This document shows positions 35,722 to 48,018 of a DNA stretch of 64,000 nt, piece by piece. Source of the DNA: Dillenia suffruticosa. Taxonomy: Eukaryota; Streptophyta; Magnoliopsida; Dilleniales; Dilleniaceae. Below the pieces are notes generated by a model. It did no database searches. It was not told the origin of the DNA and saw only the letters and a program-made list of their open reading frames with translations. How positions within the stretch are numbered: position 1 is the first letter of the stretch; every line of letters starts with the position of its first letter. Location: assembly GCA_033439265.1 (NCBI GenBank), contig JAVTVX010000004.1, positions 15,761,701 to 15,825,700 of the forward strand. The letters run 5' to 3'. Position numbers and translations under genes: made by a program.

Positions 35722-35896
35722 ATTTTAAGTCATAAGGTATCTTCTAGGGGAATAAAAGTCGATAGAGTAAAAGTCAAATTAATTGAAAATCTTTCTCCCC
35801 CTAATTCATTAAAACATATGCAAGTTTTTATCATAGGTTCATCAAGGCTTTCTCTAAAATTGATTGACCTCTAACCAATCTTTTAGTGAAAGATAC
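35722..35896 (+). pseudogene. Athila-like RT remnant, left of insertion
   Basis: ILSHKVSSRGIKVDRVKVKL followed by ENLSPP is the RT block just before the connection to RNase H in Athila-like pol. After a frameshift the sequence continues to the GATAC target site at 35892-35896. The same domain resumes at 49536, directly after the second GATAC, so element B inserted here. Confidence 0.85.
35892..35896. repeat. Target site duplication GATAC (left, element B)
   Basis: GATAC precedes the LTR start TGTCATGCC and is repeated at 49531-49535 after the other LTR. Confidence 0.95.
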
Positions 35897-38800
35897 TGTC
35901 ATGCCCCAAACCGGGGTCATAAGCAGCCGCCCGTTGCTGTGGATGCCGGCTCGGTTTTCTAGAAAATCGGACATAAGCTCCCTATATTTCGGAGGTCTCC
36001 CATATATAAATCAACCTGTATATTGAATGATCATCCTGCAACATGAATAAATAAGCCAACCCGGCCTTAGAACAATCATCCACATTCAAATCATACCAAT
36101 CAATCCATACCGTACAAACCAGGACAACGCAAGATTATCACAACAACTAGCAATTCTAACCACAGACCTGTACTATCATACCCAACAAGGGCATGAGTAG
36201 CCGCCACATCAAGTGGACCTAAAATTTTATCTATGTGTATAACAAATTTCAAAGTTAAAAATTTAAATGCTTTCAAGTGTCTCAATGCAGGAGTAATGAA
36301 CCAATATGAGAATTTCATAAATAAATATTAATAATCTATATAGTCATCCCATAAAATGTGCATGGCCATCTACGGACCTGAATACCAAGAGCTCGTAGGA
36401 TCGATATACAATACGGGTCTCATATTTCAAATGAAATTCAAATCTCACCATAGTAAATGTGTAACTCCAAAAATACGTGACAAAAGACGTTTAGAATCCG
36501 ACGCATCGCTTTATCAAAGTAACCCTGTCTGAGAAAGGAAATGAGAGGGGTGAGTATCAAGGGAGATACTCAGTGAGTGAGGGGATCAATATCAAGCATA
36601 AATAGTGTGTGGTAGCCATTGGAGTATTAAACATAATTATTCGTAAACAATAATTCACATTTCGTAGTAAAACATGGTATATTCGGTAAAATTGAAATCA
36701 TTTAATCCATCCCATGGTATCATACACATATGCATCCCTTTAAAATCAAGTATTTTTAGAGCAAGCCGAATATGCTCGTAGCAAAGGTCGACCATGACCA
36801 ATGACAGGCGCATCGGTGGTTTTATTATATATAAATGTTTAAAAGTCGCTCTCTACCCTGACGCTGGCCATGAGCTTCACCGAAACTACCTCATACACAG
36901 ATCAGATCACGTATAGGACCCCGTCCGGTACTAGACAGTGGTGTCACACATGTCCTCCCCCTTGCGGGTTCAACCGGCCACGCCTATACCCATATACTGG
37001 ACGTTTACGGGTACCTCTGCGCGAAGTGTACCCAGACATATACTCGGCATCATAACAAACGTCCCCCGTAGCTACGGTCATCCTCTCGGGATGAAATCAT
37101 ATCATCACAGTATCCCACGGCCACACGGCCCCAAATTAGTGATATAAAAACCATAGTGCTCAATAAATGTGCCATATTGGGTCATATGAAATTTAACATG
37201 TGAAAATCATAAAAAATGACACCATATCAGTTGAATCAAATTTATGAATGCATATTCATAGAAAATATGAGTTCACGAAACTCCAATAGTCACAAAACAA
37301 ATTCAAAATCTAATGGCACACGATAAGTAATACATATCAAAAGCATGTTATGTTGAAAACACGACAAAAATCAAGTTTCAATTTTCATACATGAGATTCG
37401 AGTCTCACTCATAGTATATGGGAGGGTCAGTCACTCTCTATCAAGTACAACAAGTGTCAAAAGTGTTTCCTCTCGTTTGGTCACCACCCGTGTGCCTACA
37501 ATGGCAACACAATGGATATATGAGGATTTGTGTCATGATTTGAACTTACTAGGTTAAATTGTATTCTAACAATTCTTTCCTCTAAGATCAAGGTTAGGGT
37601 ATCCTAGGGAAAGCTTCATCCTTATCATATATTCTTTACAATTCATTCAATTAGTACACATTTTATCACCTCCACACAACACATGTGCTTATTGTTCATT
37701 ATTCATGGTTTCTGCACATATGCACCTTTGCGCAGTCATGGGAAAATGGTCAAAACTTCCACTACACAACTTTGAATCATATGCTTCCTATCTCATTTTA
37801 AAGTTAAGAGACAGCACTACAACTTTCATTTTGAATGTTTCTTTAGATTCTAATAGCAGAATTTTGAAAAAACCAATCTTTGTCTCCATTCTGTTCCAAA
37901 GTCCATTTTGTCCTGTCTTAGTAAAAATGAATAACGCCTTGCACACAACTCCAATTCAAATGTATTTTGGATATGTTATAGAAGAGACATAGACCTACAA
38001 CTTTCATGTAAAAGTTTTTCTTAATTCAGTCCAAAAGAGGGTCGAAACAGGTCACAAAAATGTGGTTGATCTGGGACCGAAAACAGGGTAAAAATTTGCA
38101 TAGTTTTAGGAGAATGTCATAACGTTTGATATAAAAGTCAGATTAAGGTGATTTTTATCTCGTTAGAAAGATATGACTAGAGCTACAAATGTCATAATTA
38201 GGGATCAAGCTAATTCAGACCAGAAAGCACCTCAAAATCAGGGTAAATTTCATAGCAGAACAGAATATGATTCTGTAGAATACCTAATTTTGAAAAATCA
38301 TAATAAATCCAATTTAATTCCGAATGTGATGAATCATTTAAAGCTCTGAAGGTTTTGAATCATGTGTAAAAATTTCACTCAATTTGCCTTTGTGTAGAAA
38401 ATATTATAGCTAAAACACTATAACCAGGTCAGAGTGTTCAGATTTCAGAATTTCTGTTTTCCTTCTTGATTTCAAACTTCGGCCAACCCTAGTTCCCTAA
38501 CCAAACCAACTCATTTTGGTCCCAAATTTAGATATGTTATACTATGGAGTATGGAGGGTCTCATACCTGAAGATGAATAGCTAGGCTTGAAGCAAAACAC
38601 AGAATTTTGGTCTTGAACTCTCAGCTCCCTCCTTGGATTTCACCAAGCAATCCTTCTCATTTGCCTTGATTTTTGGATATGTTGGTGTTAAAGATATATA
38701 GAAGGGATCTATGTAAAAGAAATTGAGTAGTATGTAGGAAGATTTTGAGATCTTACCTTGACAATCCACGGCTATGAAGAGGAAGAAGAAATGAAGTTTG

Positions 38801-39861
38801 TGTGTTCTTCTTTTCTAGGGCTTCCAAATGGAGAGAATAGAGCAGGTATTGGCTTTTTGTGTGCAATTGCTTAGCCATGGTTCCCTCAAGGTGCAACCAA
38901 GGTTAGTCTCCACTATTTGTCAATAAATGCCCACCAACCATCACACAAATCTTAGACTCACATTTGTTCTTTGACTTTTCAATCAAATCTTGGTCATCCA
39001 CCTTATAGGCACACTGCCCATGGTCATTAATTGTCTCCAACCCCTTTTTTCAAATTTGTATATAAGGATCTTTTTAGATTTGCATGAAATTTTCTACATC
39101 GATTTTCACCAAACACACGGCGGAGTCAATATTTAACCTAAAATCTGAGAAATTCAAATTTGCCTATTTGGTTTACTTTTTTTTGCACAAAATCCAATAG
39201 AGTTGGTCTCGCATGTAGATGAAGTCATTTGATCCTCCAAATCGCCCTTAAAACATTAGATTTTTAGAGCAATTTTATTTTCCGCCTTGCGTTTTTTTGT
39301 CAAAATTTCTTGACCCTTGACTTCTAGGGTGAATTTTACACATGTAAATCTAACGGCATCAAATTTGCACGCGTGGATTTCATTTTGGCATGGTAGGGTC
39401 AATTTCCCTTCATTTCGGGAGAATTTTGGCAAATTTCCCAAAATTGTGTTTTAACTCTTTAAAACATTAATTTAACCTAATTTAGACTTTTTGATGAAAT
39501 TTTAGCAGTTTTGCACGGATATAATTAAATTTGGCTCGGTGAGGACAAATTTTCATCTCCGGCGATTAAGTTTATGTGCTTCTTCGCAGACGATAGAGAG
39601 TTACCCGAATTCGAGTCCTCTTAACCTTTTAAGTTAATTTAGCACATGTAATTTCATCAGGGTTGAGATTGCAAGCGTAGATTTTAAAATGGCACGGAGG
39701 GAAAAATTTTTAGTTTCCGGCAATTTTGCCAAAAATTTTTAAGAGCAATATCATTCGAAAAAAATTTCTAAGAGACTTTTCTCTATATGAAAATGAAAAC
39801 ATATCATATATGGAATAATGAGGAGTACAATATACAATACACCGAGTGTTGGTGTGTTACA
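35897..39861 (-). repeat. Element B 3' LTR (3.97 kb)
   Basis: It starts TGTCATGCCCC on the plus strand and ends GTTGGTGTGTTACA. It is non-coding and the most complete LTR of this family in the window. It matches in inverse orientation the LTR at 5239-7889 and the solo LTR at 42780-45822. The short ORFs within it are chance. Confidence 0.92.
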
Positions 39862-39880
39862 TTTCCTAACCCCCTAAAAA
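39862..39880 (-). other. Element B polypurine tract
   Basis: On the minus strand this reads TTTTTAGGGGGTTAGGAAA, directly before the 3' LTR. Element C has nearly the same sequence at 53910-53929. Confidence 0.88.
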
Positions 39881-39889
39881 CAAGTTTTG

Positions 39890-41240
39890 TCCTCGAAACT
39901 AAAAAAAAACTATATAGTAAACAAGTGGGGGTACTGTCTCCTCAAAGCCTTCTCGGGCTCCCAGGTCTCCTCTTCGACCTGGTCACTCCTTCACAAGACG
40001 CTGACCAATGAGACTTTCTTGCTCCATAGCTTCTGACCTGCTGATCTAGAATAACCACGGGCTAAACTAGGAGGTTGACATCCTCTCGCAACTCAACAGG
40101 CGGAGGCTCAAGTACAAGAGAAGAATCAACTAGGTACTTCTTGAGTACTGAGACATGAAAGACGTCATGAATATGGGAAAGTTCATCTGGGAGCACCAAT
40201 TTATATGCCACACTCACGACGCTCTCAAGGATACGGAAGGGCCCAATATATCTAGGGCTCAGCTTGCCCTGCACACTGAACCATATAACTCCCTTCAAAG
40301 GAGATATTCTCAAGAAAACCATATCTCACTTGGCAAACTCAAGGGGTCGCCGCCTCTGATCGGCATATGCCTTTTGTCTGTCTTCGGTGGCTCTCATCCG
40401 CTTACGAATGACCCTAACCTTTTCCTTAATTTCCTCAATCAACTCAACATTGCTAAGACGCCACTCTCTGATCTCATCCCAACATAACGGGGTGCGGCAC
40501 TTCCTGCCATATAGTGCCTCATATGGTGGCATCCCAATATTGGCCTGATAGCTATTATTATATACAAATTCGACCAGTGGAAGGTGCCGATTCCAACTAC
40601 CCCAAAAATCCATCACACATGCTCTCAGCATGTCCTCAAGAGTCCTGAATGGTCCTCTTTGACTGACCATTTGTCTGTAGATGATAAGCTATGCTAAAAC
40701 TCAGCCACGTGCCCATTACCTCCTATAACCTAGGCCAAAGCCTGGAAGTAAATCTCGGGTCCCTGTATGATACTATTGACACAGGAACACCATGCAGCCA
40801 GATTATCGTATCGATGTAAAGACGTGCCAAGGTCTCCAAAGGATAGTCATTGCGAATAGGAAGAAGATGTATGGACTTGGTAAGTCGATCCACAATCACC
40901 CAATTGGCAACATGCTGTGATGAAGTCTACGGAAACCTTGTCACAAAATCTATAGTATTGTGATCTCACTTCTACTCAAGAATGGGTAAGCGTTGCAATG
41001 TACCAGCCAGCTGCTGATGCTTGGCCTTCACCTGCTGGCAAACTAAACACCTAGCCAGAAAATCCGTAATCTCCCATTTCATACTGGGCCACCAATAACT
41101 CTCCCGAATGGTCCGATACATCTTGATACCACCCTGATGCAAAGCATAAGTAGAGGAGTGTGCCTCCTCAAGTATGGCCCTATGGAGATCTGTATCAATG
41201 GGGATACAAACTCGCTCCTTAAACACTAACAATCCGTCCT
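39890..41240 (-). pseudogene. Element B integrase and chromodomain
   Basis: The zinc-binding H2C2 region is at 40972-41232 (EEAHSSTYALHQGGIKMYRT, then CLVCQQVKAKHQQ). The catalytic core (about 40690-40960) shows [10 protein letters not shown] and a degraded SYRDPRF block. The next core block reads TNGQSKRTI where the family has SERT, so the third acidic residue of the DDE triad appears to be Lys. A frameshift leads into 40326-40670 (LEDMLRACVMDF, then YNNSYQANIGMPPYEALYGR). The C-terminal part 40062-40322 has KLSPRYIGPFRILE and HDVFHVSVLKKY. A frameshifted chromodomain-like tail (VVILDQQ) follows. Integrase would insert the cDNA; this copy cannot. Confidence 0.88.
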
Positions 41241-42660
41241 CTCGGACCTTGGAGTCTCCGCCATCAGCTCTGCAGACTCTATCCGCAATACCTTGAAGCT
41301 CCTTATCTGTACTCTAGAGCTGTCTGATATGGTCGAACAAAGTCAGCCTGATCTCAAATCTAGCTAGTAAGTCTCCCTGATCATCACTAGCTAAACTGAC
41401 TCCCAAGGCTCATATTCCTACTGAACAAGAAAGGTATGCATGCTCTATCGATTGTAATGATGATTCTGACTTCTGACTCAAGGCATCTGTCACAACATTC
41501 GCCTTGTCTGGATGATAGTCAAGAATGAGGTTGCAATCCTTGAAGAGTTCTAACCATCTCCTTTAACATTCGCCATATGTTTAATGCGAAAACTATGACT
41601 GCCAACTCCAAATCATGTGTTGGGTAGTTAACTTCATGTTTCTTCAACTGCTGGAAGGTATATGCAATAACCCGACTATCCTACATCAGAACACAACCCG
41701 ATCCCTATCGTTAGCATTACTATACATTGTGTATTCAAGACAGCTAGTGGGAAGGGCTAAAATAGGAGCAGAAGTCAACCGCTGTTTGAGCCCCTGAAAG
41801 CTTACCTCGTAACAGTCATCCCAATCAAACTGACCCCCTTCCGAGTCAATCTAGATAACGAACAGCAATCCGGAAAAATCCCTCTACAGATCTACGATAA
41901 TACCTGACTAAACCAAGAAAACTACAGATCTCGGTAACTGTTTGTGGTTGCTCCCACTTTAATATAGTCTCAATTTTTCGTGGATCAACATAAATACCCT
42001 CCCGGAGACAATGTGCCCCAAAAATCCTATCTGTCTCAGCCAAAACTCACATTTCAAAAATTTGACATATAGCTGCTTCTCATAGAGTATTTACGATACC
42101 ACTCGAAGGTGCTGAGCATGATCTTCATCACTCCGTCAATACACCAAGATGTCATCGATAAATGCGATGACGAACCGATCCAAAAAGTTGTGGAAGACTC
42201 GGTTCATCAAATCCATAAAAGCAGCTGGGCAGTGGTCAGCCCAAATGGCATGACTAAAAATTCATAGTGGCCGTATCGGGTGCGAAAAGCTGTATAGGGT
42301 ACATCTTTTGCTCGAATCCTCAACTGATGATAACCCGAACGGAGATCAATCTTTGAAAAAACCCTAACTCCCTGCAGCTGATCAAACAAATCATCAATAC
42401 ACGACAGGAGATATCTTTTTTTGATGGTGGCTTTATTCAACTGTCTGTAATATACACAAAGCCGAAGTGTTCCATCTTTCTTCTTTACAAACAGTACCGG
42501 AGCACCCCAGGGTGAAGTGCTTGGGCGAATATACCCCTTGTCCAGAAGTTCCTATAACTATTCTGTATGACAGAATAGATATAGGAGTGGTTCCCAATAC
42601 TATTCAATCTCAAAATCGAACTCTCGAACTAGTGGTAATCTGGGAAACTCCTCGGGGAAC
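41241..42660 (-). pseudogene. Element B reverse transcriptase and RNase H
   Basis: RT blocks on the minus strand: [20 protein letters not shown] and [11 protein letters not shown] (42207-42440), then after a frameshift [14 protein letters not shown]. The active-site box FIDD is intact at 42151-42162, but a TGA follows (plus-strand TCA 42136-42138) where Ser is usual. The connection [16 protein letters not shown] is in 41846-42043. RNase H and linker blocks lie at about 41290-41830 ([20 protein letters not shown]) with several stops. Confidence 0.88.
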
Positions 42661-42774
42661 ACATTTGGAAACTCCTGCACCACGGGGACATCCTCAAGTC
42701 TTGGTCCCTTAGTGGTGGTGTCAACGACATAAGCTAGGCAAGCCGTGCACCCACAGTGTACCATATATTTGGCC
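42661..42774 (-). pseudogene. Element B protease-RT linker, cut by solo LTR
   Basis: The minus-strand frame reads GPRLEDVPVVQEF, which corresponds to GPRFDEVPMVQEF in element C (56675-56986). It stops at the TCCAT target site and its upstream part resumes at 45828. Confidence 0.82.
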
Positions 42775-42779
42775 TCCAT
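42775..42779. repeat. Target site duplication TCCAT (left)
   Basis: TCCAT stands just before the solo LTR and again at 45823-45827. Confidence 0.92.
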
Positions 42780-45700
42780 TCTAACACCGACTCCCGGTGT
42801 ATACTCATGTATGCTATTTTATCTTTATATATGATGATTTTTGATAAATCCGTTAATAAATTTCACTCAGAAATTTTTTCGATAAAATTCCCTCAGAAAA
42901 TTTTTGCTCCAATTTTTAAGCATAAGTGAATAATTTCAAAATGGGTCACAAATGATCCTACGATGATAAGAAGTGATTTTGAGAGTGAAAAAAATTTTAA
43001 ATTTGATAAATAATTATTCTTAGGGTTAAAACGGCAAAAGTCCAGAAATTTGGTCCGTAAACCGTAATTCGGATTGATTTTGACAAACAGGGTCGAGACG
43101 ACCATATTAAATTTCAAAATCTGTCCCATTGGGCCTAATATGTGATTTTGGACCTTGCGTATAATTTAGAGAATTTTTTGGGTCAATTAATAGTTTTTAT
43201 AAGTTCAGGGACCAAATTGTAATTAACAAGAACCTAGAAGCAATTTCTCAAAAGATAGGGACTTCAATGCAATAACATAGTAGACAACAAATTGGACAAG
43301 CATTTAATGCAAAAGCATGGTATGGTATGGAATGAAAAAGCAAGCATTTATTGAGGGATGTTGATGATGTACAAACCTTGACTTTTGGGGAATGAAGTGT
43401 GCTTATAAAAATTAAAAGATTTCAACCCCTACATTTGTTGCACCATGAAGTGGACGTGAGTGAGAGAAAGAAGAAAGAAAAATGTGGAGCTTTCTTCATT
43501 TTTTCAATAGCCAAGAGTTAAAATGAGTGAGTCCAGTCTAGGAGGGGAAGATTGTGTTGAAAAATTTTCTTCAAATCTCTAGACACATTTGAAAACAAGG
43601 TAAGGTCTTCTTTTGCATCCTAGAATATTATATTTTTGTTTTGAACCCAAACGGAGACTCTTAACTTGGTGTACATAGGGTGACCAAAGGCTGAGACTAA
43701 ATGGAAAGCTTGCTTGAGTTTTGGAAGGCAAAGAAATTGAGGTAAATTTTTTGTTCTGTCTTGCTTTAAATTTTATTTCTGTTTATGAATTCACCTTTAT
43801 TTTAAGATATCTTCCAGTCCGAATTTAAAAATACTCTAGTTAAGTAAATTGTAGATCCCAGTCTTATCTTTCCAACGAGATAAGAACCACCTTAATCAGA
43901 TATCTGTATGAAACATTATGGCATTTTTCCTGAAGCACGATAGAAAGTTGTTCTATTTCAGATTATAAAATCAGTGTGTACAAACGAACCATTTCCAACT
44001 CTATTTTGGAGAAACTCAAAACATAAAAGTTGTAGCTATCTTTCGTGTCTACCACTTATTAAAATTTCAGCCAAAACGCACGAGGGAATCAAACGTTATA
44101 TTTTTTTTCCTAAAGGTGTGTTGACAGAAATTTTGTTTCCAACTGAAAACTGCCTATTCTGATCATGATTTATTTCAACCCCTTTATTGGCATAATTGAG
44201 TGAAACTCAAAACTCAAAAATTGTAGATCAATGTCATGGGAATGACATGTTAAATTTCATTAAGGTTTGATAAGTAGAATAAAAGTTATAGCTTCTGAAC
44301 AAAAATTGGACAGAAGCTAAAATTGGAATGCGACTGAAACAAAGTGAGGATTTCTGGGAATTTTGTGATGTGAATTTGAGAATGTGTATAAAATGAAAGT
44401 TATAGGTCATGAAGTTACCTACAACATATCACAATTTTCGCTTTAAATGAAGTTTTGTGCAAAATGTTATAGCTTATTTCCCATTATTGCCTAGGTTTGA
44501 AAATCTGCGGACTGATTTTCTTCATAAGAGTTATTGGATTTGAATGAGGGGACCACTTGATTTATGCTTCGTGGTAATATTGGGGAGTGCGTTAGCCTCC
44601 CCTACATAGTGAGTGGGACTTTGATGTCTGGTACTGATTGAAAAATCATTTTTTAAAAGCTTTTTATAGCACGATTTTAAATGTGTGATAAACTGAGTTT
44701 CCAGATTTTCATATATGCTTTACACATATTTTTGTGACCATTGGAGTGTCCCAATTACTTGACTTGTTTGATATGTATCCATGCGCTTTCACAAATGATA
44801 TTGTGTCACTTTTTCATAACAAGTGGTATTTATATGATTTTCATATCTACTGGTAGACGGTTTCATATAACCTAGATTTGAACATGTGGTTGGGTTGGTT
44901 ACCCTGTGATGATTCCACGCTTTGGGCTTGGTGCCCCCCATTTCCCAGCTATATAGCAATGTTCTGTAATTACGAAGGACATTTGGCAAAGGCACTCATT
45001 GTGCCCAGATACGCTTTGGCCAAAGCTATCCCCCAAATGTCGGATCTATGTTGATGATTGTACTTGTGATATTTACAGGCTTGTTGGAACAGCCTGCGGA
45101 CAACATTGGGGTAAAGAGCTATTGTTTTTACCTACATGCATTATGAAAACCCCAAATGCGCCCGTCACTGGTCGAGATAGACCTTTACCAGGAATTTCAT
45201 TGGCTGGCTTTTCATGACATTGATGTAAATATTGGATGCATATCTTGATTTCTGATGTGTGCGTATGATATATGGTTTTGAAATGATATGATCGGTTTGC
45301 ACACTGTGGATATTATTACCTTATGTTTTGACACTCCAAGTTCACACCGATATTAATAGTATGATGTCAATCCCTTTACTTATTGAGTACCATCCCCCTT
45401 TAGGTACTCACCCCTCACATTCCCATCTTACGGGTTTAGTCTTGAACTGAGGGCTAGTAGAGCATTGATTACGTTAGGCATTACGGAGACACTGGGCTTG
45501 GGTACGGTTACCACTCTTCCATGGTAATCATTTGAGATTATTGTTATATTTGGATTATTTAGTTGACCATTGTATTTATATACCTTGGATGATTGTATTA
45601 TACTTATGTTAACTTGTGAAAATGATAACTCTCATTTGATTTGATATATTGATGCATTGAGGCACATTGTGATGATTTGGGAATTGATTTGATCTGTGAT

Positions 45701-45822
45701 ACATTAGATTGGATATTGTTATTAGTTTTATGGTGTCTCGATACTCGGGACGTTGTGCTCATGTATATAGGTGCCACGACAGTTGTCGCGTGCTCTGCCC
45801 GGGGGCAGGTCGAGGCGTGACA
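42780..45822 (+). mobile_element. Solo gypsy LTR inside element B (3.04 kb)
   Basis: It begins TCTAACACCGAC (first bases decayed from TGTAACACC) and ends CGAGGCGTGACA, with a perfect 5-bp TSD, TCCAT. The orientation is opposite to element B. No PBS, PPT or retroelement gene lies inside. Blocks such as GAGTGCGTTAGCCTCCCC (about 44586) match the same LTR family. It is younger than element B, whose coding sequence it splits. Confidence 0.93.
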
Positions 45823-45827
45823 TCCAT

Positions 45828-46214
45828 AACCGATATAACACAATGAGGCAATATCCGTCTCTCACCCCTAAACACCAATGGTGGCTATTCGGGCCTCCGA
45901 AACTCAACCACTTTCGTAAAACAATCTACGGAAGCCTGGTGTGAACTCAACCAATCCATCCCTCGGATGGCATCAAAATCCGTGTTTTGGAGTAGAATCA
46001 GATCTATCTCTAATACTGCCTCCTCAATAATGAACTTGCAGCCTCTATAGACTGTATCTCGAATGATATGTTTTACAAGAAGAGTGATAACCATGATCTC
46101 CTTATCGAGTGGCGAGAGAGGCCTACCAAAATGGCGAGCGAATGTATCGGTCACATTAACAAAATTTGACCCTGTGTCTTTGAGAACACAGACGTCAATA
46201 CCAAATATTTGCAT
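45828..46214 (-). pseudogene. Element B aspartic protease
   Basis: The frame 45885-46214 has the active-site motif DTG intact (VLKDTGSNFVN). It continues through RHFGRPLSPLD, VYRGCKFIIEEAVLEIDLIL and IRGMDWLSSHQASVDC, the order expected for retropepsins of gypsy elements (RVP_2). The frame then runs into EFRRPE and a stop, and the rest lies beyond the solo LTR at 42774. The enzyme would process the Gag-Pol polyprotein. Confidence 0.87.
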
Positions 46215-46239
46215 GGTCCTAAGAATAAGAAAAATTTAA

Positions 46240-47720
46240 GTTATTTAGAATGCAAAGAAAAAATGAACGTGTATATATATATATCAAACTAGTTAAACTT
46301 CTAAAACTTTAACTAGTTAAAATTATACATCGATATCATGATATACAAGATCTCATAAAGAAAGTACAACAAAAGTCCTATACTGAGGGGTTTGCGGGAG
46401 GATGACCCATAATGACATCAGGGTTTGCCTGTGCGCCCTCCTGCATCATCGTAAACAAACGAGCCTGGGCCCTAGGCTACTTCGTGATGGTCCTGGCACT
46501 GTATTGCTCCTGGCTGCAGTCCGAGGAGCGGTGAGAGTTGAGTGCGCAGGTGCCCCATGCTGGCCTGTGCCAGAAGCACCAGTATGACTCCATAAAGTCT
46601 ATCATCATCGACTCAAATCTGGATAGGCACTCCTAATGTAATCTTGCTTCCCATACTAGAAGCAAGTAATCGGTACTCTACAAGCCCCAAATGCACGATG
46701 GTTGCTACATCTGTGGTTGAAAGGCTGTCTCTGTATAGTAGACTGTATAGAGACACTAGGTTGGTGCCCCAAAGCCCTATGGTTGAGTCCTTGTCCTGGT
46801 CCTACTGGTCTGAAGCTAGAAGACCCTCTGTGATAACCAGAATCTCTAACCCTCTTCGAAGACTGTCCTACTGGTCTGAAAGTGTAAAGACAAGAGTCAT
46901 TGTCATATACTTCTTGATGCTCAAATAGAGGCCATCCTCAAACTTAAACCTCATCTGAGCTGGGGTAGCCATGTCGGGGATAAATGCTGCTAATCTCCTG
47001 AACTCAGCCTCGTACTCTGAAATTGACCTAGTCCCTTGACGTAAGTGCAGGAACTCTGTCCACATGCGATCCTACTGAAACGGGGTAAAGTACCTGTGGT
47101 CGAACTCTCATAGAAAGTCCTCCTACAGCAAAGTCTGTGTAGCACTGTCACAGATAGCCTCCCACCATGAAAAGGGCATCCCCATCGAGGAGTCTCTTAA
47201 CAACTCTCAACCTAAGCTCCTATGTCAACCCCAGATCAGTAAGGATCCTATGAGTCCTATTAATCTAGTACTTCGCTACTGTGTCATCACCAGATCCTGA
47301 AAAAACTATGCATCCAAGCTACCATAACTCTTTCACCAACTATGTGAGCTCATGGATGCGCCTCAAAGTAAATGATGTATCCTCAGTCAGACTAGAAATA
47401 GATAGACCGACGACCAGAGGAGGAACTAGTGCCACAGATACAGGTATGGTCGTAGGTGTAGTCGCTGGAGTCTGTGGTAGCATTTGTACCCCATATCTCC
47501 TATACCACTCCTGTTACTGCCTCAAGGAGTTGAGTGGTGGTGAAGGAATTTTGGTTGTAACAGCTAGTGGAGGTGCTAGGGGTGGCGCTGGTAAAGATGT
47601 GTAAGCAGAGGAAACATCCTTTGGTACTCGTGGAGTCTCGATCGCCCTAGCTACATCAGGCACTGGGGAACTCTCGGGTGGTACGAATCTAGCACTATAC
47701 CTATCACGTCTAGGTGGCAT
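46240..47720 (-). pseudogene. Element B gag
   Basis: The N-terminus starts at ATG 47718-47720 (MPPRRDRYSAR), Pro-rich to about 47514. The Retrotrans_gag core lies near 46868-47300 (TEFLHLRQGTRSISEYEAEF, then RRLAAFIPDM). A degraded zinc-knuckle region lies near 46640-46730. Several stops interrupt it. The same N-terminus (MPPIRGRSAGRG) is present in element C at 58703-58778. Confidence 0.85.
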
Positions 47721-48018
47721 AATTTTGTAAAAAGAGTACTTTTTTATTAGATAGAAATCAAGGATTAGGGTTAGTTACTGAGTAACTAACCCCCTAAAAA
47801 AATTGACTTATGAATCAAGGCATTTATGGCCATGTATGTGACTTTAAATGACTGTATAAAACCCTCTAAAATAGATAAACTTATATGTCTATGGGCATGT
47901 ATGGGACTTTAAATGACTGTATGAAACTCTCTAATGTATTGAGGGTTTTTAAATGTACTTGGGAAAATTTTTCATTACTATCTTTTCTCTAACTTAGACA
48001 CTCTGATACTAATAGAAC
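47721..48018 (-). other. Element B 5' leader with PBS
   Basis: The minus-strand TAGTATCAGAGT (plus 48000-48011) is a decayed initiator-Met-type PBS, seven bases inside the 5' LTR. No gene is seen in the leader. Confidence 0.75.

Noticed and set aside
42467..42712. 81-codon plus-strand ORF over the element B RT
   Set aside because: It is antisense to the RT/protease linker of element B, where minus-strand protein similarity is clear.
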